Notes under the pieces: model-generated
What the model saw: only the letters and a program-made list of their open reading frames with translations
Told to the model about the DNA's origin: nothing
Databases searched by the model: none
Position numbers and translations under genes: made by a program
Shown here: positions 1-13,019 of the stretch, in pieces
How the letters are laid out: every line of letters begins with the position of its first letter
How positions within the stretch are numbered: position 1 is the stretch's first letter
Assembly (NCBI GenBank): GCA_013400975.1
Contig: WBMZ01011577.1
Location: 1 to 64,000, forward strand
Source of the DNA: Atrichornis clamosus
Taxonomy: Eukaryota > Chordata > Aves > Passeriformes > Menuridae
Direction: 5' to 3'
Length of the DNA stretch: 64,000 bases

Positions 1-208
1 TTTTGAAGATCTTACTCTAATCATAAACCTCGTTGGCCGCTTTGAATTTTTTATTTCCTCCCTCTCCTCTGTCCGGCAGCGAGAAGGGGGAGGAAGTTCG
101 TTGAACCTGGGGAGTTCCTGGCCTCTGGCCAGGCTCAAACCATAACACATGCTTAGGAGGTGAGTTGGAGCAATGCTCAGTGGGTTTCATTAGTCCAGCT
201 CTCTGGTG

Positions 209-270
209 GATTTTTTTTTCTGGGTTTAAGACTCAGAAAAAAAAAAAATCTGTTTATGACTAAACAGATT
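209..270. repeat. two adjoining hairpins (T-run/A-run stem and a perfect 10-bp stem)
   Basis: A run of nine T flanked by GA and CTG (209-222) pairs with CAG, twelve A and TC (234-250), leaving an 11-nt loop and three unpaired A. Directly next to it, sharing the last A residues, 247-256 and 261-270 form a perfect 10-bp inverted repeat around the 4-nt loop TGAC. Both are seen directly in the sequence. The two stems share 247-250 and so could not both form fully at once. No function is known to me. Confidence 0.7.
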
Positions 271-1951
271 GCCTCTTTAGTCCTTTAAAACCTTTTCAAG
301 TGTGATATTCTCTGGACTCATGGTTCCCTTGTTGTGCTGGTGGTAGATAGCCTTCACAGCTGCTAATTCTCTTTTAAGTGGAAAGAAGGCCATTTCCAGG
401 CTAAAGGGCAGCTCCTACATATATGTTTAATTTCCTTGAACAATTTCAATGATAAATTGCATATACTTTTATTAATGTTCTTAATTGCTTCATGTGAATA
501 GAAATCTTGCCCTCATATGGACTAGCCTACACTTGATTCCAGAAAAAGTCTGCACAAAGCCTTGTTCAGTCTTAGCAGCATGCGTCTTCATAGCATGAAG
601 GTGAAGGAAAGACTGGATCAGGAAAAACGGCAGGAGAGAAAGGGAATGGTGGGAGGCATACACCAGTGAAGCATACACCAGCATGTGCATCGTGTGCATG
701 GACACGTGTTCTGGGTCTGCATGGCACCCCACCTCAAATTCCTTGGTGCTGCTAACATCAATAATTGATCTCAGCGTTGTGATGGAGGCTGTGAAGGGTA
801 TCTGATGAAGATTTCCTAGGGGATAACTAATTTTTCAGAAAAGGTATAAAAAGTATTACTTTGTTACCGGCACTTCATTACAGAAGATGATAGGCAAGGG
901 ATTGATAGGCACCTCCTGCAGAGCAGTACTGGTTTGTCCTTAGGATATGTAGGCACGCCATTATCATAGACCCTGCTAACAGGGATGATATTCAGCAAGT
1001 GAACAGGGCTCAACTGAGCTGCTGGAAAGCTTCATTTGATGTGCAAATGAAAGATCCTGTTCAATAGGGTACACATGTCCCAAGTGTGTGTACATGAAAC
1101 TCCACTTAATTTGTGCCAGAGCGTGCAAATAACACAGTGTATCAGATAAGGACCAGGACCCCTTGAGGGACTGCTTATCTTAATGTCACTAGCAGGAGTA
1201 AATTGAGTTTTCTGTCTGGAAAAGCTTTTCATTCAAAGTGAACAGCTCTGACATGTGCTGTGGCCCTGATTAGGGAATAAACTCATGAACCAAAGGTTGA
1301 AAATTATCATACCTAACCAGAATGAGCAGGAAGAAGCTTTCAGGCATATCCTAAATGCCTGTGTTCCTGAAAACAAAGCTTTTAGCAAAAAATCCCCCAA
1401 TCAAAATATTCCCTGATAATCTTTTCCTCACAAAGCTACATTTAAAATATCTTTGCACTTGCCCAGCTTTGTGGAGGAAGGAGAAAGAAGTGAGATCTCA
1501 TCCCACTAAAATACAGACAAATGTCCTGTATGTGTCTATTTCTTGCCAACTGTGAAACTCAGAGAAGCTGTTACTGTTTACAGAGAGGCCTTGTACCTGC
1601 CAAAGATCTACTCAGAACAACCTAAAATTAAGTCAGAGTGGCAGATCATGTCTATACAAAGAGCATAACACTTAAGATGATATGCCTTGAGCTCAGTATA
1701 ACATAAACAGGCCTAAGTGAAGTGGTTTAGTACAATGGGAAGAATCAGATTATGCCATTAGAAGGGACAGCTGCGTGTGAAACCAGAACAATTCAGATTA
1801 TGTAGTCTGCGTCTCTTTAAACCAGAGTAAAGCCAAACAACCTTGATTTTAACAGAGCTACTTGGAAAAATAAAGGACTACTCAGTCTGAATAGAAGTGA
1901 AGGAATCTGGCCCTACAACATGAAACTAAATAAGACCAATCTTTCTCTCCT

Positions 1952-1998
1952 GAATATGGGAACTGTCTCTTCTTGAATATGAGAAAGAGTCTCTTCTT
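1952..1998. repeat. diverged two-copy tandem duplication, about 23-24 bp
   Basis: 1952-1974 and 1975-1998 both begin GAATATG and end CTCTTCTT, with a few differences and one extra base in the middle of the second copy. It is a local duplication with no recognised role. Confidence 0.6.
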
Positions 1999-2357
1999 GA
2001 AAACGTCTATTTTTCTATACTCAGAGTCTGTGTCAAATAATTTCCTAGTGGTAGGCAGATCAAATTCCAGTTATGTTAAGGGGTGCTTGAAAGAGTAGAA
2101 ACATTTGAAGTCAAATATTTAAAGTTAGATCCAGGAGGGTCAGGACTAATATGTGAATCATCAAATGGCCAAAAGGCAACCTGCATATAAGTGCTCAATT
2201 TTGTGCTTTAGTTTGTCATCATAATAAAAATTGATTCTTCCATGCTGTGTGACTAATATTTATAGGCAAGACTTACTGGTGGAATGGGGGTTATAAGAAA
2301 AGCTTTTGTCTGCCCAGGTAAGATAAAGCTCATGCACAAATTTACTGTGCTCTCACT

Positions 2358-2382
2358 ACTCTGTAGTAACTCTCTACAGAGT
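2358..2382. repeat. perfect 9-bp stem-loop
   Basis: ACTCTGTAG at 2358-2366 is the exact reverse complement of CTACAGAGT at 2374-2382, separated by 7 nt. It is too short for a microRNA precursor and is most simply a chance inverted repeat. Confidence 0.6.
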
Positions 2383-3215
2383 CTCTTTACTGGTGGGATG
2401 CATTGCACATATAAAAGTACATATCTTGCTTAAGCTTACTGGTGTACTCTCACTTGAGACTCAAATCTGCATCTGAGAAAACTATTTCACATCAAAGCGT
2501 TTTCAGACGTGCCCAGTCTATGTGCTAAGTTTTGCTTGTTGGTGGATTATTTTAGATTTGCATAGATGTAACTAGGAAGAGATTTTTGGCCTGTAATGGC
2601 CAAAAGTTTCTCATTATAAAGATAAAATTTTGTCATCCATAGAGATACAGAAGATACAGCCTGAAAATTAGAGAATTAGCTTTTTATAAAAACCTCCAAT
2701 AAAATAAAAGGTAATGTATAATGTAACTTACTAGGATAGTGACAGAGAAAAATACAGAAGTAATAAGAGGGAATAAAAATGTGACATGCAGAAATTCTGG
2801 CAAAAATTGGCTTATTTTATGGATGCAGTCACCTTATGTGAATAAATGTGGCTTCCTAGGCAGGGGTCAGTCTTCATTCGTGCCACCATCACAGAGGTGA
2901 TGAAATGATTTCCCTAGGGAAGGCACTGTGAATGGCAGCAGAAAAAAACCCCCTGAAAAATCATTAAAAAATGTGCAACCACTGCACTATCTTGCACTAT
3001 GATTTAACCCATTCCTGTACACCCGACAATAAACCATGCTGCTTTGAAGTATTCTCGCTCTCTTTTGTCCTTATGGATACACACTGTACCAAAAGCCAGC
3101 AGGTGCAATGGGCCAAATGGCTTTTCTTTGAGCCACATCTCATGGTTTTGTGGTAAAATGTGAGGATAGTACCGAATCTTGGTGCTGCAGGACTGGCTGC
3201 CATTTGTTGCACTAA

Positions 3216-3244
3216 TTTCTTCTTCTTCTTTTTTTTTTTCCTCC
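3216..3244. repeat. polypyrimidine tract, (CTT)n running into poly-T
   Basis: Twenty-nine consecutive pyrimidines start with TTC/CTT triplets, pass through about eleven T and end in CCTCC. It is a simple low-complexity tract. Confidence 0.8.
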
Positions 3245-3249
3245 ACCCC

Positions 3250-6200
3250 TGCTGTGAGCACTAGAGCAAGAGGCAGAAAGCAGGGCAGTACAGAAAGGCC
3301 CCACTGTGTTCCTGCTTCTGGAGGCATGTGTTAGCTCTCCAGTGAGTATTCTGGAGCCTGCTGTTTCAAAGTTGGGCTTCTCTGTGGCATGCTGAGTGCT
3401 CTTATCCACTACCCAGGACATGCCCTGAGTCAGCTGGAACGCAAAATATGCTTCTTGGGAGTTGCAAGAAGACTGTGTCAACATTGCAGGGTTTATCATT
3501 TAGCTCTCCAGTTCATGTTCTTTTGTAGAAATTCTCCAGTTCTCTTCCACTATGATTTGGTGCTGATTGCTGGGAAAATAATTGTTTGAGCGCTGCTGCT
3601 CTGTGCTAGGCTGATAGCACATGTCACAAGACACAGATTCAAAGCCTCTTGGATGTGGCTCTTTTTTACTGGACTGCCTGAACCTCTGGCGAATGAAGGT
3701 GCTCTGATTTCATGTTCAGGTTTCAAGAGATTTGCCTTCCTCTCTTATTAATCTTGTACTGCTTATTGCCTGTCCTCATAATTATATCTGGCACTTGATT
3801 GAGATGGAAGAAGATGAGCAGTCAGATGTTGTGGTCTCCCTCATGCCTTGTGGGCTGTTTAAAATCTCACTCACATTTTTGGCCCTCCTGCACTCATTTT
3901 ACACAGCAAAAATTCACCACAGACAGCGTGGTGGGAATCTGGTTTGTGAGGTCTGTACACTGGTGGGGTGATGCAGGAAAGTACAAAGTCCCTGTGACAG
4001 CCTTTGCAGATACAGGGACTTTTGGGTCTTGTTGCCTCTCTCAAGTGTGAGGTTGTCCCACCAGTGGCCACGCCCTCTAGAGAGGTCTCTTGGATAAGCA
4101 TTTCCTTGCCTTGTCCCTCCTTCCTGTCCCGAGGAAGACAGGACCTCCTACGGAGTGATGTGGGCCTTGGTGAGAAGATGGAGATGCAGTGTTTAGGGGC
4201 ATGGCTGGGGACCAGGTCTGCAGAGCTGCCCCTTTGGGGTTGTGTTGGACAGCTGAAAGCTGCACCTTAAAGGCTCCTGCCTTAAAAGTGCTGCCATTAG
4301 CTAGCACTGCCTTGTGTTAAGGTTATGTCTGTACTCTCATAAGCATTATGGCCTCTGTACCCCAGCTTTCAAAGGTGCTGAATGTGTTCAGGTAACCAAT
4401 TCATTCTCACGAGTCATGGGACATGTTTTCTCACACGTTTCCAGCCTGTGTCTGCACCTGTCAGAAGATCTGAACTGTGATATGGCATTTGGGAAAATGT
4501 TATTTGCAGAGCAGAAGTTATTTACCCAGCAGTGGAGTATTTTGCTTGACTGAGGCAGTCTTTGATCTTTTGTTCTGGGGTTTTAAGAGTCGCACATCCA
4601 GTCTGCAGCACATTGGTAGCCAGAGCCCCCGGAGCCCTTTGTAGGTAATCTCCTTTAAAAGCCAAGTCACTTTGGCTACCTCAAGGTCTGAAGATTCCTC
4701 GTTTATAAATTAGATGATTTTCTGGGAAGTGGATTCACATTTTAATCTGCATTTGAGCATCCACCTAGCAAATCCATTTAAGCAGCTTGAATTATCTGGC
4801 AAGGCAGCGGAACCCCGAAGTGTGAGCTAGCTTTTCCAAGGAAGATTTTTCACTCATGCAAATTTTGGTTTTGAATACTGCCAGTGGAAAAGCAGAACAA
4901 AGAAGAAGGAATACAACGACCTAAACAGGGATTTCTCATTACACCTGGTTGGCTTTGTTTTTCAGATTGTGAATGAACCACCAAATGAATGCACAGAAAC
5001 ACTTCCACACTTGTAGTCACCTATTGTATAATGAATGTACCATAATTCATTTAGAAAAATGAAAATACTGGAGGGCCCCAGGCAGCCAATTAAAAATTTT
5101 TCCAAAGTTCAGATAATGCCTCAAGATCTATTTTTATACCTGCTGACAAATTAAGCCTATACTTTTTTCCTTCCTGAATGTAATTCTTGGGCAGTTAAGC
5201 AAACAGTAACTTTCCATTGCTTTGCTCTGGTGTTTTACTGTTTCATCTGTTAAAATCCAGCAATTCACAAAGAAATTGACCAACAAGACAGGTAGCCAGG
5301 TAGGTGCATTATGCTTCTGCAGTCAGATGCCACATGAATCACTGCCCTTGTAACAATTTTAATTAACTTAATATATTTCCTAGCAGGAATTCAAAACAAA
5401 CAATGTTTTCAGAGGGAGTTACTGACTTTGTGCACCTCTCACAAGCAGCAATATGCACACAGGAGAAGGAAGAGTTTAGAGAAACTGTTTTAAGAAGCAT
5501 TGCCTGTTGTGTGTAGAGCTGCCTCTTTCACAGCTCTCTTTCTACCTCCAGCTCCTGCTTATGCAGCATTACTAATTTACCTTGACAATCGACACTCGTC
5601 GTGTTTCCAGCAACAAAATCTGTAGTGACACAGTGACTTAGCGTTTCTGTGTTTGCTGGGAGAGCAAAGGGAATTGCACCGTGCGTTGCTGCCTGACCCT
5701 CATTATGTATTGCATCTGTTCTGGCTGGGTGCTGCAAGAAGTGCTAATTCCTATCTTGCCATCTGTCTGAGGTTGTCATAGCCCTTCAGAGCCACAGACG
5801 CATTTTGCGTGGTTCCATACAATTTATGCATTTAATTAAGACTCTGACAATCTTTTGGGTCTCGTGTCCTGACTGTAAGGTAGAAGGTAATGCAGGAGGG
5901 TGTGCAGCCTCTCACCTGCCCTGCAGGTAGCTGGGTGCCAAGTCTTTCTGATGTCTCTTGGGTCCATGCTGTGCCTGGCACGTGGTCATGCTCATGGAGG
6001 AGCTCAGATGGACAGAGAGTGCAGGAGTCCTGAAGGCATCCCACGTCACCTGGCAGCTCAGCAACACCACCAGTCCTGTCCTGCCAGCTTTGCATCTTTT
6101 TAAAATAAACTCAGGGAAAGGAACCTGCTCTGGGAAAATGGTCCCAGGGCTTAGGCTGGAGGGAAGGGTGAGAGAAGGAGGAGGAGGAAACCCTCTGCTT

Positions 6201-8480
6201 CAAAATTCAGCCTTAATTACTGCCTGTCTCCTGCATGGCTTCCACCCCCGTGCCTGGCGCAGGCTTCAAACAAGGGCTATGAGTGAAGCCTCCAAAGTTA
6301 AATCTACACCCCCAGTGAACAGAAAGCCCTGGTGAGAGCTAGCTCCCACACTGATGGCAGTGGAGGGGTACACGAGCGAGCAGCCCATCCATCCATCTTT
6401 GCTGCCACCGCCACTGCCTTTGGGAACTCGCTGCTTCTAGGCTGGCTCTCCAGTGAAGGCACCATGGATAAACAGCCAGCAGCAAACAGAGAGCATTTTA
6501 TTTTACATCACCTGAGGAGAATCTCCTTCAGCACTTGACACCACTGTGGGGCCAGGTTGTCAGCAGCTCGATGGGGCACAGATGTGGCACAGGGAGGTCT
6601 GATCTGCCTTAGCTTGTCTTGGGAGAAATCCCATTTATCTTCTCTCTTGCCTGCTCTGACACACAGGGTCTGACCTTACCTGGCACCTGCTTATCTGGGC
6701 TGCTAGCACCAGCGTGGGAGCGCCCTGAGGCCGCAGCCACCTGGGCAAGGAGTGGGTGATGCTGCAAAAAGTGACTGTAAACCTTCATGTTGACACTGTC
6801 TCTGACTCGGGAAATCCCTGAGCTACGCACTCCTTGTAGGATAAGGCTACGTTTTCTGCACAGATATCTCTATATTATAGTTTTGTCTTGACTCGGACTA
6901 AGCTGCCAGCATTCTCCATTGGTCCATCTTATGGAGTCCTGGGCTGAATGAACTCCACATCCTGACTTGGCCAGGGATAGCAATCTGCTCTGCACCTGGC
7001 ATTTCCCAGCAGAGCAAATAATAGCTAATGAGCTCACTGCTGACATTAAATATTTCAGGAGGTATTTTAAGAAAATAATTATATTTGTATATAATTATAT
7101 ATATAAAATTATAATTCTGTTTTCTTCCAAAGGAAATAAAGCTATGAAAGCAACTGCATGCACTTTACATAGGGAACTCTGAGAGAATGAATTTGTAGGC
7201 TGCAAATTTGTCAATGGGTTTTTATTGCTTTTATCAGTGAGGTTACAAATAAGGGCTTTGACATGGGTAAATGCAGTCATGCACATGTAAAATTAGTGAG
7301 AAAATTCTCAAAAATCCAATAATTGACAGGTGTGCTAGGTCACGTGAGTATAGCTGAGTTACTGTAGTATACATTATATTAAGCATGTTGAATTACCTAA
7401 TTTCAAAAAGATCAAGAGACACATGAGGTTGTCTGGGTTTTTCCTGATGGGGAGTGGGTGGGAGGTGTCAGTGCCTGCTTCTCTGAAGGATGCAGGGATG
7501 AGAGGTGTCCTCCAAGGGGAGTGGCTCCCTGCCACCAGGACTGCATTGTTTCCTGTCACAGGGACCATTGGGCATGGAGAGAGGCATGGATAGCCCTCTG
7601 TGGGACAAACAGGCATGGACACCACCCGGCACAGCGCAGCAGAGCTGCTGCCATTGCCCCTGCCAAGTTGTCCAGCCGAACATCAGGAGGCTCTTACCCC
7701 TTCCCTCTGGGAATAATTAAGATTTTTCCTAAAGCAGGCTTGGTGAGGAAGTGGGATTGCCACAGGTCATTTGGAAGCTTTTGCTAATGACCTCCTTGGT
7801 TCCAGTGCTGAATGCTAATTTACATTATGAATTTCACTCGATGGCTGTGCTTTCTGCCAGAAATGCTGACTCAAGATGCCAGGAGGTGAAGCCGTTGGAG
7901 CTAGCAGAGATATTTAGTAAATCTGCAAAAGGCTGCACTAATAGGAAATAAAGGGACAAAAGTTCTGATTAGAAGTGACATCATCTGGCTTAATGTAATT
8001 TTTTAAATGCTTATAAGGATGCCATCACAGTGAAGCTTTGTATAGTATCTACGTCTTAAAGCTAAGCTGTTGAAAAAACCTTGCATGTAATATCCAGATC
8101 TAATCTTACCCTGCCAGCCAGCAAGTTTCCAGGAAAAGGAGAGGGGATCTGTAATTGAATAACATTCAGCATAATGTGCAACTGATGCCAAGAGAAGAAA
8201 ATGCAGAATTAGCTGTACTAACTTTGAAGGGCCTGAAACAAAGGGGGAATATGCACGAATAGCTGGAGATTCCTCAGATAATAGTAATGTCATAAATTTA
8301 GAATATTATAACATACTTTGTAAAGCGAAGTCATTTCATATTCCAAGTAGAGAGCAAGTATAAAAAGCTTTCCTAAAGCATGCTGTAGATTAATGAATTT
8401 CAAACAGGAACATCAAAGTAAATCTAACAATAACACTGACACAAATAAAAAATACGATGGGAAGCGGTTAAAATATAAAG
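3250..8480. other. non-coding stretch, no gene recognised
   Basis: Frames here reach 125 codons (5958-6335, plus strand) but overlap others in different frames and match nothing I know. An octamer-type ATGCAAAT lies at 4856-4863. 5040-5290 is AT-rich with several TAAT/AATT cores and could be conserved. A perfect palindrome TCACGTGA (E-box of the USF/TFE type) lies at 7340-7347. An AT-rich imperfect palindrome is listed separately. 5.9-6.8 kb is somewhat GC-richer, with scattered CpG but no island. Confidence 0.6.
7074..7116. repeat. AT-rich imperfect palindrome
   Basis: About 43 bases consist almost only of A and T, with ATAATTATAT-like arms on both sides of a (TA)n core. The arms pair imperfectly. 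It is low-complexity DNA that could extrude as a hairpin, with no gene association visible. Confidence 0.6.
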
Positions 8481-8486
8481 ACAAAG

Positions 8487-8535
8487 GGCCAATTTTTTCT
8501 CTCATTATCCCAGTGTAAATCCAGGGTAACTTCGT
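8487..8535. repeat. possible remnant of an ancient amniote palindromic repeat
   Basis: The order GGCCAA, a pyrimidine-rich stretch, CAGTGTAAATCCAGGGTAAC resembles one half of an old interspersed repeat I recall from turtle, crocodile and bird genomes (a 'gtgtaaatccagagtaactcc' type core, normally followed by its own inverted copy). The mirrored half is not clear here. The resemblance is from memory, so the call is tentative. Confidence 0.28.
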
Positions 8536-8545
8536 AAATCTCCTC

Positions 8546-11500
8546 TGTGACTCTGGGTCTAGACATGGGAGTGACAAAGAAGAGAATTTGATTCATGCTT
8601 ACATTAAAAGAGTATAGAGCTATGAGAGAAAAAAGCCTGAGGGTTTTTAGGAGATGAGAGATCTTGAAAGCAGGGAGAGGAATGCTCTGGAGGAAATGTT
8701 CAGAAAGGCAGAGCTGTGTTTTGCTACAGTGTGGTGTTATCCTGGCTGTAGGATGCCCATCTGCATCCTGGCAAATGCTGATCTGCAGAGTGCAGGAGTT
8801 GCTCCAGGAACCCGGTGGACCAAAAGGGACTTGAGGAGATGGACAGCTTCTGGGGGATTGGAAACATGCAGAGGTGGGGAAGACTGTAAAGCACCCTTAT
8901 GAACACGGCTTCGCTCCTAGAGAAGGGAGGAAGAGGAGGGACCCCCAGGACATTGCTGGTCCCCTGGGTCTTCTCTGCGTGTGCTGCCTGTCCCAGTGTG
9001 CAGAGCTGGAGGTGGAGAGGGCTGGGGCAGGCAGCGGGGCAGCCACAGTGCACAGCCCCTGTGACTGGGGCAGCCCCAGGGTGATGGAACTGCAGCCGTG
9101 TGGGAGAGTGCAGAGACCTCCAGGCTGGGACTTACACGGCAAGGGAAGCACACAGGGAAGGTTACCTGACCCGTCCTGATCAAGGCACCTTCTGTTTCCA
9201 GTGTCAACCACTTTGGACCAGCTGCAGCTTTGCCCTGGGGTGGCTGAGCAAATGGGTGATCTTGCCCTGCTACAGGGATGGTTTGAGGGGGTCACTGGGT
9301 CGTATGCCACCACTGCTGCCTCCAAGACTCCTACCGCTCCCCGGGCAGTAGAAAAGAAATGAAAGAGGTAGCTTTTGCATCCTCAGAATCATCAGTAATG
9401 CGTGAGACTCCTGAACATTTCAGCTGAAATGAATAAATTTGCAGATGCATCCACTTACTGGGGTGACTTTAGCAAATGCGTTCAGACAGTAAGATACTGA
9501 AGCCTGCACACAATAAACTTAACTAAATATTTTTGCTGGAAGCTGTTCAATTGTTACCATGAGGGAAAGCACGGTTAAGGTTGCCATGTCCTCTCCCTTC
9601 TGCTAGCTTTATTCTCCCTTCCAGTGCCTCTGTCATAACAAGCACGTATACACATACATAAAAAAGAAGGCTGGGTAATGATGGGACTTGGCATGACGTG
9701 CTATTTGGGTTCTGCAGCAACCTACTGAAGTGCCACTTGCCAGGTTGCTATTCAACCTGAAGAGATCAGGCAGTCAGTGTATCACATAGCAAAGGATTGC
9801 TGAAAAATAGAGAGGACTTGTGTCAAACTCAGAGGAAGTATTGACTGAAGCCAGAAGCGGAGTTAGTGCTTCCTTCAGTGTTTCTAATCTGTCTAAATGA
9901 CCCGCACAAAGAAGCCAGCTGCAGACTTCTTATGGTTGCTCTTACCTGTAAGTGAAGAGCAGGCAGCAAAAAAAATCAAAGGGATGTCAGATGTGCTGTG
10001 AAACTGGGTCACCGCACAGCAAATGGAATTTTATGTGAAAATATAAAGAAAATGGTGGGTAAAAACATGAAATACATGCAGCTAATGAGAACAGCTCACA
10101 AAGCAAACCCTTTGGAGCAGTAGTTGCCTGGTTTACAAAAAAGACTGAGCATTTGAGAAATCAGTTTCCAGGAAATAAATCAAAACCTGAGAAACTGCTA
10201 AGATATCTAGCTACAGCAGTGGGCTCTTCAGTGCAGAAGCTTTGTTTTCATCATATGGGGTATGGTCACGGAGTGGATAAGCAGGATGTGGTGCCTGCTC
10301 TGATTTCCTCGGATTTCCTAATTTTCAGCTGTTGTAGGCAGTCTTCTGAAGGTGAAGAAAACTGAATTTAGTCCTTTTTTTGGGGAGAGCTGCAGAAGCT
10401 TGTGTCCATTAAGGCAATGGGAAAGGACCCTTGTGAGGCCTTGGGAGAAATCCCATTACAAAGGCAGTGGGGAATTTTAAAACATCCGTTTTAGAAGTTC
10501 TGGTAATAACCAGTGTAGCACTTGATCGAACAAAGAGCTCCTTGTTAAAAGCTGTCAGCTGCTCCAGGGGACTGGGAGGAGGAAATAGGGCAGATCTTGA
10601 GCAGAAGGATTTCCCTGGTACACAGTGGGAGGTTTGGGGATGCTGTGTGCACTCCCTGATACGAATAGGCAATCACAGGTCAAGAAATTCTTTGGGATTT
10701 GACTGAGGAATGTCGGATGGAAAACTGGGGAAATTAATTTTAAATGGAAAACTGTGAAAATGTACTTTTTGTCCTTCTTATTTCCAAATCATGGCATTTA
10801 AGTTCAGGAGTAACTCCAGGACATTTCTTCCAAGTGGGTGGGAGACTGCATGCCAAGTTTCAGCAGTAATGGGGAGGCTGAGCTGGGAACACACCTGCAC
10901 ATTCCTCTTTAGTCCAGTGCCAGAGGATTTCTGGGGTGGGATGTAGTGTTGAGCTAGAGGGTAGCGAGGCTGGTAAAAGTAAGAATCTGTATGACCTAAA
11001 GTGGTAGTAGCCCCCAACAGGGACAGGGACAGGCAGAGAATGGAAGGAGAGGTGGTGTGTACTGGGTGTCTTCACCACAAAACTAGGTCTCTGTGCACGT
11101 GCAAACAGAGTAAAACTTGTTTTCAGTTGGCCTTCCAAGCTAAAGACATAGAGGTAGAAATGCACTGATGTTATTTGGTAAATCATAAGCTGCCTCCTTG
11201 GAGGAAATAGAGCGTTAAATAGAAAAGCTAAGTGAACTCTGATGAACCAGATGGCCTAGGCTTGTTCCTTCATTTTTTATTAATTGCACCAGGTGGCTCA
11301 TTTTGTGTCTCTGAGTGTATAGCTGAACTCTCCTCTCTTTCTCTGAATTGTCACCTGGACCCTGATTGCTGGCAGGCTAAGGTGATGGTCACAAACTATC
11401 CTCCCCAGGCGTTCTCTGGTAGAGAGGTTGAGAAGGAGAAGGACCACACGGATACAGAATATGCAGAAGCCACCAGAATGATGTGCAAATGGGGGCTTGA

Positions 11501-12435
11501 GGGGACACGGAGTCCACTGCCCCCCAGGAACAGAGTGAGGCTGTTGGGGTGAAAATCAGCCCCTCTGATAAACCACTGTGCCAGAAATTACTCTCCACTT
11601 TTGGCTTTTTCTGTATTGCTTCCTCAGGAGGGCAAGATGGCTTTCAGATAGATTCTTACCTGGACATGAGGGTAAGTGGGTGGGGGACAGACAGCATATG
11701 CCCTTCTGCAACAACCCTGAGCTCAGAACTCACCTTGTCTTTACTTAAAAAATGACTTTTTGGCATCAATTGTAGGTGAACAAGTTTTTCTTTAGCCTTC
11801 AGCTTCTTTGTTGCACTCACCTCAGATGTCACTGAGCCACCACAGCGATGACAGTTTGTCCTTTAGATGGAGGATGTCAGTTGCCAATGCAGAGTATTGA
11901 TTTCTGCTGATTGCTAATGAGTAGGTTGAACTGTAACTTTGCGGGGAGAAATTGAGCTGATTCAGGCTATTGGAAGTGTTCAGCAGTCCGGTGGAATTTT
12001 CCTAGCCAGGATTTAGCTGTGTGCTTCTTTGGTGAAGGCAATTCCCTAGGGAAAATGTCTCACCCTCTCTTTGCCTTGGTCTCTGAAGCAGGTTTGCATG
12101 AGACTGGTACCTCACCCTAGCCTAGGGCAGGGAATTCAAAGGAGGGGATCAGCCCTCTCATCAGAATATGAAACGACGTGACATATTCATATTTTTTTAA
12201 AGCAACTGCTTCTCATCTGTTGGAAGTTCATCTGCCTTCAGAGTACTATTTGCCATGGATAATGTGTGCACCTCCAAGGGTAGGCAAGCAGCCACCTCCC
12301 ATTCAACCTTATTTTCATGGATATCATATCTGCACCAACAGTTGGCTTTGAATCCCAACTCCTGATCTGTGTGGAGTTCTTTCTGACTGGTCTTGAAAAT
12401 ACCACTTCGCACTTTGCTGGAATAGAACTCAACTG
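8546..12435. other. non-coding stretch with a GC-rich, CpG-poor patch
   Basis: 8890-9340 is clearly GC-richer than its flanks and holds overlapping frames on both strands (up to 142 codons at 8897-9325, minus). The frames contradict each other and none has a known domain. CpG is scarce, so it is not a CpG island. The remainder to 12.4 kb is ordinary AT-leaning DNA. The 106-108 codon frames near 10.9-11.5 kb also lack recognisable content. Confidence 0.55.
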
Positions 12436-12438
12436 TAC

Positions 12439-12516
12439 AAAAAAAAAAAAAAACCAACAAAAAAACAAACAAAAAAAAAAACAGAAAGAAAAGAAAGAAA
12501 AGGGGAAAGAAAGAAA
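12439..12516. repeat. A-rich tract grading into (GAAA)n
   Basis: Fifteen consecutive A are followed by CAAC/CAAAC-interrupted A runs and then GAAA and GGGGAAAG units. It is low-complexity DNA. It could be a decayed poly(A) tail, but I see no AATAAA signal just upstream and no recognisable processed gene, so simple-sequence expansion is the plainer reading. Confidence 0.75.
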
Positions 12517-13019
12517 TGACTGCTTAATGTAAGCAAGATGAGAAATCCTTCTATATGAGTTCTCAGCAATGGATCCTCTGTCATCCCTTGAGATTTATTC
12601 AGCTACATTTTGATATTTTGATGTATCTCCTCTGTGCTTTGATATATTTTTCTCCCTGTCAGCAAGTCACATCTTAAGCAATACAGATTTCTTTGCAATT
12701 AACCAGCATTTTGAAGGGTCAGTTTTCCCCCTCCTTCTCTCTCTCTCCAGTCTTCATCTGGTATTATGCTTGCAAAGTCAGTGGCAACTGGAAAACTAAT
12801 CCTGTTAACCTCACTGTAGGATTTCTGAAATTAACTTTCTAGAGAGGAAAGGAAACTTACTTCTTTCTACATGTTGAGAATTACTCCCTTCCTTTGAGCG
12901 ATACTTCTTCCATATCCCCATAATGGATTCTGTATAAAACTTAAGACAGGTATAAGACTAGTGCTCCAGCTGATCAGGATCCACCTTCATCTACAAAGGA
13001 ACTTTTCGATTGATTATCT
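12517..13019. other. short unique stretch before a CR1 tail
   Basis: T-rich DNA with a CTCTCTCTC stretch around 12737. I see no gene, RNA or mobile element until the CR1 begins. Confidence 0.55.

Larger units (their letters stand above)
1..3215. other. unique-looking non-coding DNA, no gene recognised
   Basis: No frame longer than about 107 codons is present and none has a recognisable protein. The start is pyrimidine-rich (around 55-75), followed by the twin hairpins at 209-270. A diverged tandem duplication sits at 1952-1998 and a small perfect stem-loop at 2358-2382. The rest is AT-rich DNA without CR1 or LTR signatures that I can see. Confidence 0.6.

Noticed and set aside
2358..2382. 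Short perfect stem-loop as a microRNA candidate
   Set aside because: A 9-bp stem is far below the roughly 25-30 bp needed for a microRNA precursor. The 10-bp stem at 15992-16019 fails for the same reason.
8897..9325. 142-codon minus-strand frame
   Set aside because: Overlapped by equally open frames on the plus strand in GC-rich DNA, with no domain and no splice context.
12197..12516. Possible processed pseudogene with poly(A) tail
   Set aside because: The A-rich tract is present but there is no AATAAA upstream, no recognisable coding remnant and no target duplication. Processed pseudogenes are also rare in birds because CR1 does not use poly(A) templates.
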